Of a stretch of DNA of 64,000 nucleotides, positions 44,643 to 52,724 are shown piece after piece; position 1 is the stretch's first letter; each line of letters begins with the position of its first letter. Made by a program: the position numbers and the translations under genes. The notes under the pieces are model-generated. The model worked only from the letters and a program-made list of their open reading frames with translations. It searched no databases and was not told the origin of the DNA. This DNA comes from JAJFFW01 sp965263375 (GTDB lineage: Bacteria; Pseudomonadota; Alphaproteobacteria; Caulobacterales; Parvularculaceae): contig OZ253669.1 in the NCBI GenBank assembly GCA_965263375.1, forward strand, positions 682,001-746,000. Reading direction: 5' to 3'.

Positions 44643-45635
44643 ATGGCAAAAAAGACTGACTATCGTCCGCTACAGAATTTTCTCGATGCATTTCCTGAAA
44701 GGTCCGGCAATGAAGTAAATGGTCTAAACGAAGACGAAGTACGCTCGCCATCACCCTTTTTTTGGCATCCTCCTGATCGGCAAACTCATGGCGAGTTACA
44801 GTCGGAGGTCGTTCGATATCACCAGCAATCGGATGAAATGCGAAAATATTTTTCACCTAATCCGCCAGGAGGGCGGGGGCCGAAGGCTGTCGCACAAGCT
44901 GCGCCAACTGTCGTTAAGAGTCCGCAAGAATGGATGGAAGCCGTAAAATCATTTGCCCTTGAAAATGAATCTGACCTTGTGGGCATTTGTGCGATGGACC
45001 CTCTTTATGTTTACGAAGGCTATGAGATCAATGACCCTTGGGTGATTATTATCGGCGTTGCCATGGACTATGAAGAGCTTTCGCAAGCCCCTGCGTCATT
45101 TGAAAATCCAACAGCTGGGACTGTGGTCGCCAAAGAGTATAACCGTGCATCGCGCGCATGTAAAAAACTTGCTAATTTCATTTTGCAGCAGGGGCACTAC
45201 GCCAAGGCGTGGCCAGGCCCTTATGCCTCTGCATTATCGATGATGCCCGCGGCGATCAACGCTGGACTTGGGTCGTTGGGAAAACACGGTTCTCTTATCA
45301 ACGAAGACTATGGGTCTTCGTTCCGGCTGTCCGCGGTAACAACATCAATGCCACTTATTGCAGACAATGATAAAGATATTGGTGCAGAGGATTTTTGTCT
45401 CAATTGCCAAGTGTGCACTAAGGCATGTCCGCCGGGCGCAATCTCTAACGATAAGCAGATGGTGCGCGGTGTTGAAAAATATTATGTCGATTTTGACAAA
45501 TGCATACCATATTTTGGCGAAACACTCGGGTGTGGAGTATGCATAGCTGTTTGCCCTTGGTCCAGGCCTGGCGTCGCCCCCAATTTATCAAAAAAAATGT
45601 TAGCCAGGCGCGTGCGCCAAAAAGCGGAAAACTAA
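44643..45635 (+). CDS. Reductive-dehalogenase-like 4Fe-4S protein (RdhA/QueG superfamily)
   Basis: 330 residues from the ATG at 44643 (GGTGGT upstream). The C-terminal half matches the corrinoid/Fe-S core shared by reductive dehalogenases and epoxyqueuosine reductase: INAGLGSLGKHGSLINEDYG, then two clusters CxxCxxCxxxCP (CLNCQVCTKACP) and Cx9CxxCxxxCP (KCIPYFGETLGCGVCIAVCP). The second motif and SSFRLSAVTTSMPLI are closer to RdhA than to QueG. It lacks a Tat signal and no membrane anchor gene is adjacent, unlike respiratory dehalogenases. The N-terminal part is shorter than in catabolic RdhA. Possibly a cytoplasmic dehalogenase or a reductase of another kind. Confidence 0.82.
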   Translation: MAKKTDYRPLQNFLDAFPERSGNEVNGLNEDEVRSPSPFFWHPPDRQTHGELQSEVVRYHQQSDEMRKYFSPNPPGGRGPKAVAQAAPTVVKSPQEWMEAVKSFALENESDLVGICAMDPLYVYEGYEINDPWVIIIGVAMDYEELSQAPASFENPTAGTVVAKEYNRASRACKKLANFILQQGHYAKAWPGPYASALSMMPAAINAGLGSLGKHGSLINEDYGSSFRLSAVTTSMPLIADNDKDIGAEDFCLNCQVCTKACPPGAISNDKQMVRGVEKYYVDFDKCIPYFGETLGCGVCIAVCPWSRPGVAPNLSKKMLARRVRQKAEN

Positions 45636-45660
45636 AAGGTTTTGGTTGATTGGCGCAGTC

Positions 45661-45676
45661 CGGAATAATTATTCCG
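45661..45676. other. Perfect palindrome between convergent genes
   Basis: CGGAATAATTATTCCG, 16-bp perfect palindrome between the Fe-S protein and flavin reductase stops. No loop, so a weak bidirectional terminator at best; it could be a protein site. Confidence 0.35.
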
Positions 45677-45699
45677 ATTTCACAACAGCGCGAAAACAA

Positions 45700-46284
45700 T
45701 TAAGTCTGATTGTGGCTATGAAAACGGCCATACTCTCCGCTCAAATAAACCAACGGGGCGGTGTCCCCGGCGATGACATTGCGAACCAACCCGACTAGGA
45801 TAGTGTGTGTGTAACCATCTAGTTCTCTGTCTAAGTCACATTGTATGTTTGCTGCGGCGCCTCCTTCAAGGAAAGGCGAACCGTTCTTACTGAGGCTCCA
45901 TTGCGTGTCTTTGAACCTTCTGCAGCGGTTGTTCGGATCAGAAAAAAGTCGGGCAATTTCCTCTTGACCTTCGCCTAATATGTTCACAGCAAATTTTTTG
46001 CTTGACATAACCGCCTGGTAAGCGCTGGCTTTTTTGTTAACGGCGAGAAATAAGGCCGGTGGGTCAAGGCAGAGCGAATTTACAGATAGTGCTGTAAAGC
46101 CATAGTTTTTCCCGCGCCATGAGCTTGTAATTACACAGACGGAGCCTGCATTCTGACGCATTGCGAGGCGAAATGTAGAACTAAGATCTGGCGCCTGATT
46201 TTTTCTTTCGGTTTTGTCAGCAGAAAGCCAGCTAAATAAACCAGTAAGCGAAAAATTACGCGAGTTGATTTGACGGCTGTTCAT
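45700..46284 (-). CDS. Flavin reductase (HpaC type), partner of LLM monooxygenase
   Basis: 194 residues, start ATG 46282-46284 with GAGGGA upstream. Flavin reductase-like domain after a 35-residue N-terminal extension: FRLAMRQNAGSVCVITSSW, FTALSVNSLCLDPPALFLAVN, FAVNILGEGQEEIARLF and LVYLSGEYGRFH. It supplies reduced FMN to a separate monooxygenase. It is divergent from the luciferase-like gene 134 bases away, a usual layout for such pairs. It is not closely similar to the reductase at 29140. Confidence 0.9.
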   Translation of the reverse strand: MNSRQINSRNFSLTGLFSWLSADKTERKNQAPDLSSTFRLAMRQNAGSVCVITSSWRGKNYGFTALSVNSLCLDPPALFLAVNKKASAYQAVMSSKKFAVNILGEGQEEIARLFSDPNNRCRRFKDTQWSLSKNGSPFLEGGAAANIQCDLDRELDGYTHTILVGLVRNVIAGDTAPLVYLSGEYGRFHSHNQT

Positions 46285-46418
46285 TTCGTCCCTCTTGTTT
46301 TGTCAAACTAGTTTTTAATTGATTTTAACATATAAAATTATATAATAAAATGCTATATAAAAATTCGGCTGCAGCTTGCGCAGAGCGGGCTTGTTGTAAG
46401 GCCGGTTTGGAGGAAGCT

Positions 46419-47576
46419 ATGGTGCAGAACGTAATGTTCGATGACGAACAATTTAAATTGGGCTTTTTTTCCGCGAACTGTTCGAGCGGGATGGCTGTAA
46501 CCAAGGTTAAAGAGCGTTGGGTAAACTCTTGGGAAAACAATTTACAATTAGCTCAAATGGCGGATGCGGCCGGCATCGATTTTATGTTGCCAATAGCGCG
46601 TTGGATTGGCTATGGCGGCGAAACAAATTTCCACGGGTCAGTGCTAGAGACTATGACATGGGCCGCGGGATTGCTGTCGCATACCAATCGAATTTCCGTT
46701 ATTGCTACTATCCATACCGCCGCAAACCATCCCGTTGTTGTGGCTAAGCAAATCGCTACAATCGATCATATCGGGCAAGGGCGTGCGGGGCTTAACATTG
46801 TTGCGGGTTGGAATCAGCCTGAATATGAAGCATTAGGAATTGAATTGCCGGATGATCATGAGACGCGATATGGTTTTGCCCAAGAATGGTATGACATTAT
46901 AAAAAAACTGTGGACTGCTAATGAAGCATTTGATTGGCATGGAAAGTATTTTAATCTTAAAGAAGTCTATAGTTTTCCGCACCCCGTTACCAAGATTCCA
47001 CCGATTGTGAATGCTGCAGGCTCAGGTATCGGGCGTGATTTTGCGACAAAAAACGCTAATTTTCTATTCACGCCGGCCATCGATTTAAGTCGCTCAAAAG
47101 AGGAGATTTCAGAGCTGAAAGAGCTTGCAAAGGAAAAGGGCCGTGATGTCGATGTTTTAACATTCTCGACCGTTGTTTGTCGTTCAACCCAAAAAGAAGC
47201 TGAGCAATATCTTGAGCACTATGCTCAAAAAAATGCTGATTGGGAGGCTGTTGACAATCTGGTTAGATTACAATTTGCGCACGCTCAATCTTTCCCTCAT
47301 GATTTGTTGGCGCTGATCCGAGACCGCATGGCGGCTGGTCATGGTGGGTTTCCATTGGTTGGAACGCCAAGAGCTGTTGCGGACGGTATTGAACAACTTG
47401 TAGAGGCTGGTTTTGGCGGTACGACGCTAGCGATGGTCGATTATACGCGTGAGTTTCCCTATTTCCGTGACAATGTTCTGCCGATACTCGAAAAAAGAGG
47501 GTTGCGCAAAAAGGTAAAATTTAAGCAGGCGAAGAAGGCGGAGAACACGCGTAAGGTCTTCGGTTTTATGCGTTAA
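46419..47576 (+). CDS. Luciferase-like (LLM) FMNH2-dependent monooxygenase
   Basis: 385 residues from the ATG at 46419, with GGAGGAAG upstream; the frame open to 46350 is not protein-like. Marks: QLAQMADAAGIDFMLPIARW, ATIHTAANHPVVVAKQIATIDHIGQGRAGLNIVAGW and GTPRAVADGIEQLVEAGFGG. It resembles RutA, SfnG/SsuD and related enzymes that open rings or cleave C-S or C-N bonds with FMNH2 and oxygen. It works with the divergent flavin reductase. The substrate is unknown; ring cleavage or N-heterocycle oxidation is possible. Confidence 0.9.
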   Translation: MVQNVMFDDEQFKLGFFSANCSSGMAVTKVKERWVNSWENNLQLAQMADAAGIDFMLPIARWIGYGGETNFHGSVLETMTWAAGLLSHTNRISVIATIHTAANHPVVVAKQIATIDHIGQGRAGLNIVAGWNQPEYEALGIELPDDHETRYGFAQEWYDIIKKLWTANEAFDWHGKYFNLKEVYSFPHPVTKIPPIVNAAGSGIGRDFATKNANFLFTPAIDLSRSKEEISELKELAKEKGRDVDVLTFSTVVCRSTQKEAEQYLEHYAQKNADWEAVDNLVRLQFAHAQSFPHDLLALIRDRMAAGHGGFPLVGTPRAVADGIEQLVEAGFGGTTLAMVDYTREFPYFRDNVLPILEKRGLRKKVKFKQAKKAENTRKVFGFMR

Positions 47577-47618
47577 GAGAGGGCGAGTTTGGCGTTTTAT
47601 CGAAATACCGATAATAAG

Positions 47619-47635
47619 GTCGTAAAATTTACGAC
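47619..47635. promoter_or_regulatory. Perfect palindrome, probable autoregulatory operator
   Basis: GTCGTAAA-A-TTTACGAC, 8-bp arms, 20 bases upstream of the ATG at 47655. Its location argues for that start over a TTG at 47589. It shares GTAAAA/TTTTAC with the palindrome at 48367. Confidence 0.6.
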
Positions 47636-47654
47636 TAACGGTAACTTATTTAAA

Positions 47655-48257
47655 ATGCCAGATAAACAGCACATCAATAGTAAGAATAACCCACAATCTT
47701 CCACCTCCACCTCTAAGGCGTCGGATCAGTTTGAATTGGATCGACGCTGGCATTTGGCGCGTGACAATAGAGAAATCACGGTCGCTGAATATGAGTATGC
47801 GTTAATGCGCAGTTATGAGGCGTTCGTGCGTTGGCAGAGCGAGTGCCTTGCGGCAATCACCGGATTAGCCGTAAACGGCACCGATAACGCCATTTTGCAC
47901 GTTATTCGGATGAATGACCGCGCCAAGGGGGTAAAAGAAATTGGACGCCTGACCAATCGAGATGATATCTCGAATATTCAATATTCGATCAAAAAGCTTT
48001 TGAAAGCTGGACTCATTAGAAAGATTGGATCGGATAACCGCCGCCTCGGGGTTTCGTATCAGGTCACTGAGACTGGTTACGATGTAACTGAAAAGTTTGC
48101 TGATCTTCGCGGGAAACTATTGATTGAGCTGGTTGATGAGGTCAAGGGCGTAGATGAAAATCTCGAGTCGGCTACAAGAATGGCCGAGCTGATGACAGGG
48201 GTGTATGAGCAAGCGGCTTTAATCGCTGCAACTTATCGTCAAAAACACGACGATTAG
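47655..48257 (+). CDS. MarR-type winged-helix regulator
   Basis: 200 residues from the ATG at 47655; an upstream TTG at 47589 would put a perfect palindrome inside the gene. Winged helix in the middle (about 75-150): NAILHVIRMNDRAKGVKEIGRL, DISNIQYSIKKLLKAGLIRKI and wing RRLGVSYQVTETG, similar to winged-helix regulators of the MarR group linked to aromatic and LLM oxygenase genes. It is 78 bases after the monooxygenase gene and before a TonB receptor, both likely targets. Confidence 0.82.
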   Translation: MPDKQHINSKNNPQSSTSTSKASDQFELDRRWHLARDNREITVAEYEYALMRSYEAFVRWQSECLAAITGLAVNGTDNAILHVIRMNDRAKGVKEIGRLTNRDDISNIQYSIKKLLKAGLIRKIGSDNRRLGVSYQVTETGYDVTEKFADLRGKLLIELVDEVKGVDENLESATRMAELMTGVYEQAALIAATYRQKHDD

Positions 48258-48587
48258 GCCCTTTTACGCTATAAAATCAGAAAATTTTACTATTAAAATA
48301 AATCTACGCCTGTCGTAGTATAGCTTTTCTGCGTGCGCACCGCAGAAAGGTTCTTGATTGACGTGATTTTACATGTAAAAATGTTAGATGATATGTTTAT
48401 AAAATGACTTATTGGGTTGGTCTCGGTAACGGTGACTGACCAAGACTACTGTCTTTAGGGAGGGCGCCTGTACGGATATTCAGCCATCGCCGCGACCCGA
48501 GGGAGACGGCTCGCTTATGCCAATTCAACAATAAAAAGCGCTATTCAGGCGCATAACGCAACAAAGTTTTGGAGAAGAGAGGGATCG
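48258..48587. promoter_or_regulatory. Promoter region of TonB receptor with palindrome
   Basis: 330 bp without a gene. TTTTACATGTAAAA (48367-48380) is a perfect 14-bp palindrome and a candidate site for the winged-helix regulator just upstream. A strong AGAGAGGGA ribosome binding site precedes the ATG at 48588. Confidence 0.5.
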
Positions 48588-51125
48588 ATGAACTTATTCC
48601 AGGTAAACTGTAAATCTGCCAAAAATGGTAGAGTGCGCCATAAAAATATAATCGTAGCCGCTATGGCGGGAAGTTCAGTGTTAGGCCTTTGTGTTGGTCT
48701 TACGCCTACGATTGTTGCAGCGCAATCATTGACTGATGAAATTGTTGTCACAGCACAAAAACGCGAGCAAAATGCGCAAGATGTTGGGGTCTCAATTAAT
48801 GCATTTTCTGGTGCTGAAGTTAAAGCATTGAATGTTGAGCAGAGTTTCGATATCGCAAATTACACGCCTGGCGTGCATATTTCGGGCAATCTGGCTGGGC
48901 AAAACACGCAATTTACTATTCGGGGTGTAACCCAAAATGACTTTAATGATATCATCGAAGCGCCAAATGCAGTTTATCTCGATGATGCCTATATTGCGGT
49001 TGCTCAAGGGCAGACATTTGCTTCTTTCGATGTAGAGCGTGTTGAATTACTAAAAGGACCACAAGGAACACTCTTTGGCCGGAACGCTACAGGCGGGTTA
49101 ATTCACTACATATCGGTTAAGCCTGACTTTGAAGCAACGTCAGGTTATGTAGATGTTACGTATGGCATATTCGATTCGCCAGCCGATCCCAGTCAGGTGC
49201 GGGTTGAAGGTGCTTTGAATATTCCATTTAGTGATACTCTTGCAGTTCGCGGCGCGATCTTATTTAACAGACAAGATCCTTTGCTTCAAAATCTGTACCC
49301 AGACTCTGCAGTAGGCGCGCCGCCAGATATTGGCGCTGGCGCCGACCTCGGCGATGATGACACATTGGCTGGTCGTTTTACAATTGCATTTGAGCCAAAT
49401 GACAGATTGCGTGGCCGCATCACCGCGAATGCTGCGCGCTCTCGGGTGTCCACGGGTCCATATCAATCCAAATCAACCATTGCCGTCTACAATGCTGATG
49501 GCGAACTGGCGAATGTTTTGGACACGCCAGCGACTGAGAGCCGTTACTCAATTCTACTTGATGCGGCTGGAAATGATACTGGATTGGATTTTGGTACAGA
49601 CCAAGATAATAATGGTGTTATTGAGGATCCTGCGGTCGCCTTTGGGGCACCTCCGGCGCGCCTGCCTGGAGCTGACTTTTTCGGTTATATTGATCCTGAT
49701 GGGACGGATTTTTCCTTTTCGGGAGATTTCGCCTTTGAAGATCAGGGTTCAACAGATACATGGGGTATTGGCGGGCAAGTAGAGTATGATCTATCAGCAG
49801 GCGTTACCCTAACGGCTATCACGGATTTTAAGTCCTTTGATAAATTGTTGTTCATTGATGTTGATGCGGCCCCTGCTAATCAGCTTGCTAACTATGCGGC
49901 GGTTGATGCGCAAACTTTTAGCCAGGAAATTCGGCTTACTGGGGATTCCGAAGCCGTAAAATGGGTCGCAGGCCTTTATTATCTGCATATCGATTCAACG
50001 TCAGATAACGGCTTGAAAATTCCCGGTGGCGGGGTTGCGGGTGCTGGCGGTGTTGATGTTGGCGTAGATGCAGCCTTAAAGACGAATTCCTATTCTGCTT
50101 TTGGTCAGGTGGATTGGACTTTTGCAACGAACTGGACCGTGACTGCCGGTGTGCGTGTGATTAACGAAAACAAAGATGTTGAAGTCTCGCAAAGTCTTTA
50201 TGCAACATCGAGTGCGCGCACGATCCATCAAGGCACACCGATCGCATTGATCGGACCCATTGATCCAACGACGAGTGCGCCAGGCGTGTTCACGGATGAT
50301 TTTAGTGACACTCATTGGGCCGGTAAAATTCAGATTGAATATCGTCCGACTGATGATCTTTTGCTTTATGCTGGAGTTAATCGCGGCGTTAAAGCGGGAA
50401 GCTTTAATGCGCCCATTAATGGCGGTATACCACTTGCTGATGATTTCGCAAGTCTGCCATATGACCGTGAAGTGTTAGTCAGTTACGAGGGCGGTTTCAA
50501 AGCGACAATATTAGATGGTATGGCGCGCCTTAACGGCTCATTGTATTATTATGACTACTCAGATTATCAGGCATTTTTATTTACGGGCGTTTCAGGGCTC
50601 GTTATCAATGCTGATGCAAATACGATTGGCGGTGAAATAGAGTTGCAAGCTAATCCAATGGAAGGGCTGGACGTAATATTGGGTTTGGCTGCCTTCGATG
50701 CGACAGTTGAAGATGTGCCGTTCCGGTTTCCGACCACTTTGGCGGGACTGGATGACGCAAACATCATCGTCACGGATGTTGACCCAGTTTATGCCCCTGA
50801 ATTGCAGGCGAGTGCAATTGTGCGATATCAGTGGCCACTGTTTGGTGGTTTAGCATCAATCCTCGGTAGTTATTCTTATTCTGATGAATACTTTTATAAT
50901 CTTCGAAATTTTGATGCTGATAAATTTGATGCTTACCACCTTGTAAATTCAAGAATAGGTTGGGCGCCAGAAAACGAAATGTTTGAATTATCGTTTAGCG
51001 TCAACAATATTTTAGACGAACGCATTGGCATTCAAGGGTTTGACCTTGCCACATTGTGTGGTTGTAATGAAATTTCATTCCAACCGCCGAGATGGTATGG
51101 ATTTACGGTACGCGCTAATTTTTAA
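48588..51125 (+). CDS. TonB-dependent outer membrane receptor
   Basis: 845 residues. A signal peptide with a basic start (KNGRVRHKN) ends near VAAQ (residue 45). TonB box DEIVVTAQKREQNAQDVGVS, plug with FTIRGVTQNDF, AVYLDDAYIAV and VERVELLKGPQGTLFGRNATGGLIHY. The barrel ends WYGFTVRANF. It has a CGC pair near the C-terminus (LCGCNE). Likely controlled by the neighbouring winged-helix regulator and functionally tied to the LLM monooxygenase pair. Ligand unknown. Confidence 0.95.
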   Translation: MNLFQVNCKSAKNGRVRHKNIIVAAMAGSSVLGLCVGLTPTIVAAQSLTDEIVVTAQKREQNAQDVGVSINAFSGAEVKALNVEQSFDIANYTPGVHISGNLAGQNTQFTIRGVTQNDFNDIIEAPNAVYLDDAYIAVAQGQTFASFDVERVELLKGPQGTLFGRNATGGLIHYISVKPDFEATSGYVDVTYGIFDSPADPSQVRVEGALNIPFSDTLAVRGAILFNRQDPLLQNLYPDSAVGAPPDIGAGADLGDDDTLAGRFTIAFEPNDRLRGRITANAARSRVSTGPYQSKSTIAVYNADGELANVLDTPATESRYSILLDAAGNDTGLDFGTDQDNNGVIEDPAVAFGAPPARLPGADFFGYIDPDGTDFSFSGDFAFEDQGSTDTWGIGGQVEYDLSAGVTLTAITDFKSFDKLLFIDVDAAPANQLANYAAVDAQTFSQEIRLTGDSEAVKWVAGLYYLHIDSTSDNGLKIPGGGVAGAGGVDVGVDAALKTNSYSAFGQVDWTFATNWTVTAGVRVINENKDVEVSQSLYATSSARTIHQGTPIALIGPIDPTTSAPGVFTDDFSDTHWAGKIQIEYRPTDDLLLYAGVNRGVKAGSFNAPINGGIPLADDFASLPYDREVLVSYEGGFKATILDGMARLNGSLYYYDYSDYQAFLFTGVSGLVINADANTIGGEIELQANPMEGLDVILGLAAFDATVEDVPFRFPTTLAGLDDANIIVTDVDPVYAPELQASAIVRYQWPLFGGLASILGSYSYSDEYFYNLRNFDADKFDAYHLVNSRIGWAPENEMFELSFSVNNILDERIGIQGFDLATLCGCNEISFQPPRWYGFTVRANF

Positions 51126-51137
51126 CGCTTAGCAGTA

Positions 51138-51175
51138 GCCAGGAGCAAGCTGTGGGTTTGCTCCTGGCCTTTTTT
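51138..51175 (+). terminator. Rho-independent terminator of TonB receptor
   Basis: GCCAGGAGCA (51138-51147), loop, TGCTCCTGGC (51159-51168), then CTTTTTT. Perfect 10-bp stem 12 bases after the stop. Confidence 0.9.
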
Positions 51176-51244
51176 AACTAAAACAAGATTTAAGAGAGCC
51201 GCGCGATCAGTTTCGCGCACCATTTCATTAAGGCGGAAAAATCA

Positions 51245-51535
51245 AACGATACCAGTTCACGGCAATTGACGATGCCACGCGCATCTGAGCGTTGAAAGTC
51301 TATGAAAACACAATCAGGCCAGCGCTATTGATTACGTTGTTACGTCCTCTAAAATGCCCAATCCGTATTCAGATGAATAGAGCCAATAATGGTCATGAAT
51401 TCCAAGTGTAATTCCATTGGCATGTAGAAGGTAAAGACTTACATCACGCCTATATCAAACCCAGCCCGCTGCACCTAAATGGAAAAGTTGGACGCTCTCA
51501 TCGGTCGGATCAAGAAGAATTTCATCAGCTGTTTT
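51245..51535 (+). pseudogene. IS481-family transposase remnant
   Basis: Pieces of an rve transposase in shifting frames: FTAIDDATRI, stop, ALKVYE, then HNQASAIDYVV, then NNGHEFQV, stop, FHWHVEGKDLHHAYIKPSPL and LNGKVGRSHRSDQEEFHQL. This is the DDE core and following part of IS481-type transposases, with two stops and two frameshifts. The N-terminal HTH part and the element ends are gone. It marks an old insertion between the last TonB receptor and the cytochrome gene. Confidence 0.85.
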
Positions 51536-51592
51536 TGTTCATCGTAGCAATCGGGTATATCTATGACCGATTCACCTTCTGCTAGAATTATT

Positions 51593-52603
51593 TTAACGGT
51601 TGTTTTTTAGATGCAAAATTATATCAGCGCGTTGGTCCGGGTTTGAGACCGAAAAATACATTGTTGTTCCTGGATAAGCCGTTTGAGGCGACTTTAAAAA
51701 CATATCAAGCATTTCTGCTGTCCACAGATCATTAGAATTTTTAAGGGTTGGAGAATAGAAAAAATTGGGGCGCGATCCGATTTTTCTTTCGTAAACGCCA
51801 AATAGATTGGGTCCGATACCATCTGGATCATTTGCTGAGAAGCTGTGACAAGCCTTGCAAGTAGCTATATGGCGTTCTCCGCGTAAAGCAGATGCGTTGC
51901 TTAGCCTTTGTTCAATGTCGGATTTTAAAATCGTTTCAGTCTTGGGCGCGTTGGCCTGAGCTGCAACCTTCTCAACCTTTGAACTTGGTGATAGCTTATA
52001 GATGAGGAGGGGGGGCGCTAGCACGACTAAGCCAGCAATGAGCAGCAAGGCAGATAGTTTATTCTCAAAAAGCGGGTCGGCAATTTTGTCCTTTCTCACT
52101 CGCTTTTGTCGCCCGGATTGTTGAGCGAAATTGAATATAAATGATATCTGTACACAAATAATTAGAATGCTTGCGACTAAGAAGCTTAAATAATAAGAAG
52201 TAGCTTGCGGCCCTATGCTTTTGCTTAAGGCCTTGCCCGCATGCAAGTAATATTCCTCTGCTGTTGCGAAAATGGAATGTAAGGGAGCAATTTTAGGATA
52301 TTCGAGAAAAGGTACTTCTACATTCCATAGGGAGTTCATGCAGGTAACAATACCTACCCACGCTGCTATAACGGCGCACACACATATTGATAGCGTTAGT
52401 AATGATCGAATTATCACCCGCACAATGATTGCCCCTAATAAAGTATCCCCACTTTTACGCCAGCTTGTAATCAGCTTTTGCTCACTTAATTGGCCTCTTT
52501 TTTCAATCACGAGATGGTCGAGATGAAAAGTGCTCAACATACGCATTCTGCTGTAAGAATAGCTCAAGCGCCTAACATCGCGTACGTGATGAATGCTTGA
52601 CAT
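51593..52603 (-). CDS. Membrane-anchored class I cytochrome c
   Basis: 336 residues. Three hydrophobic segments (about 54-85, 137-160 and 184-203), then a periplasmic class I cytochrome domain with CKACH (Cys249, Cys252, His253 for covalent haem), DGIGPNLFGVYERKIG and the distal Met in GTTMYF (Met315). The N-terminal cytosolic 50 residues are unusual. Family role: electron carrier to terminal oxidase. It could take electrons from the GMC dehydrogenase complex at 35954 or from the 52.7-60.3 kb operon. A start at Met20 is possible; the first ATG has AAGG upstream. Confidence 0.82.
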   Translation of the reverse strand: MSSIHHVRDVRRLSYSYSRMRMLSTFHLDHLVIEKRGQLSEQKLITSWRKSGDTLLGAIIVRVIIRSLLTLSICVCAVIAAWVGIVTCMNSLWNVEVPFLEYPKIAPLHSIFATAEEYYLHAGKALSKSIGPQATSYYLSFLVASILIICVQISFIFNFAQQSGRQKRVRKDKIADPLFENKLSALLLIAGLVVLAPPLLIYKLSPSSKVEKVAAQANAPKTETILKSDIEQRLSNASALRGERHIATCKACHSFSANDPDGIGPNLFGVYERKIGSRPNFFYSPTLKNSNDLWTAEMLDMFLKSPQTAYPGTTMYFSVSNPDQRADIILHLKNNR

Positions 52604-52724
52604 TGATTTGTGACCTTACGTCATAAAGTACGCTATTGCGTCTCCAAAGAAGTGAAGGTTATGTTGTGTGCGTCCTTGATACATTGGTAAACTATGTGAA
52701 TTAACGAGCTGGACCGGCGCCGCT

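Noticed and set aside
47589..47654. TTG start adding 22 residues to the winged-helix regulator
   Set aside because: It would place a perfect 17-bp palindrome inside the coding region; the ATG at 47655 explains it as an operator.
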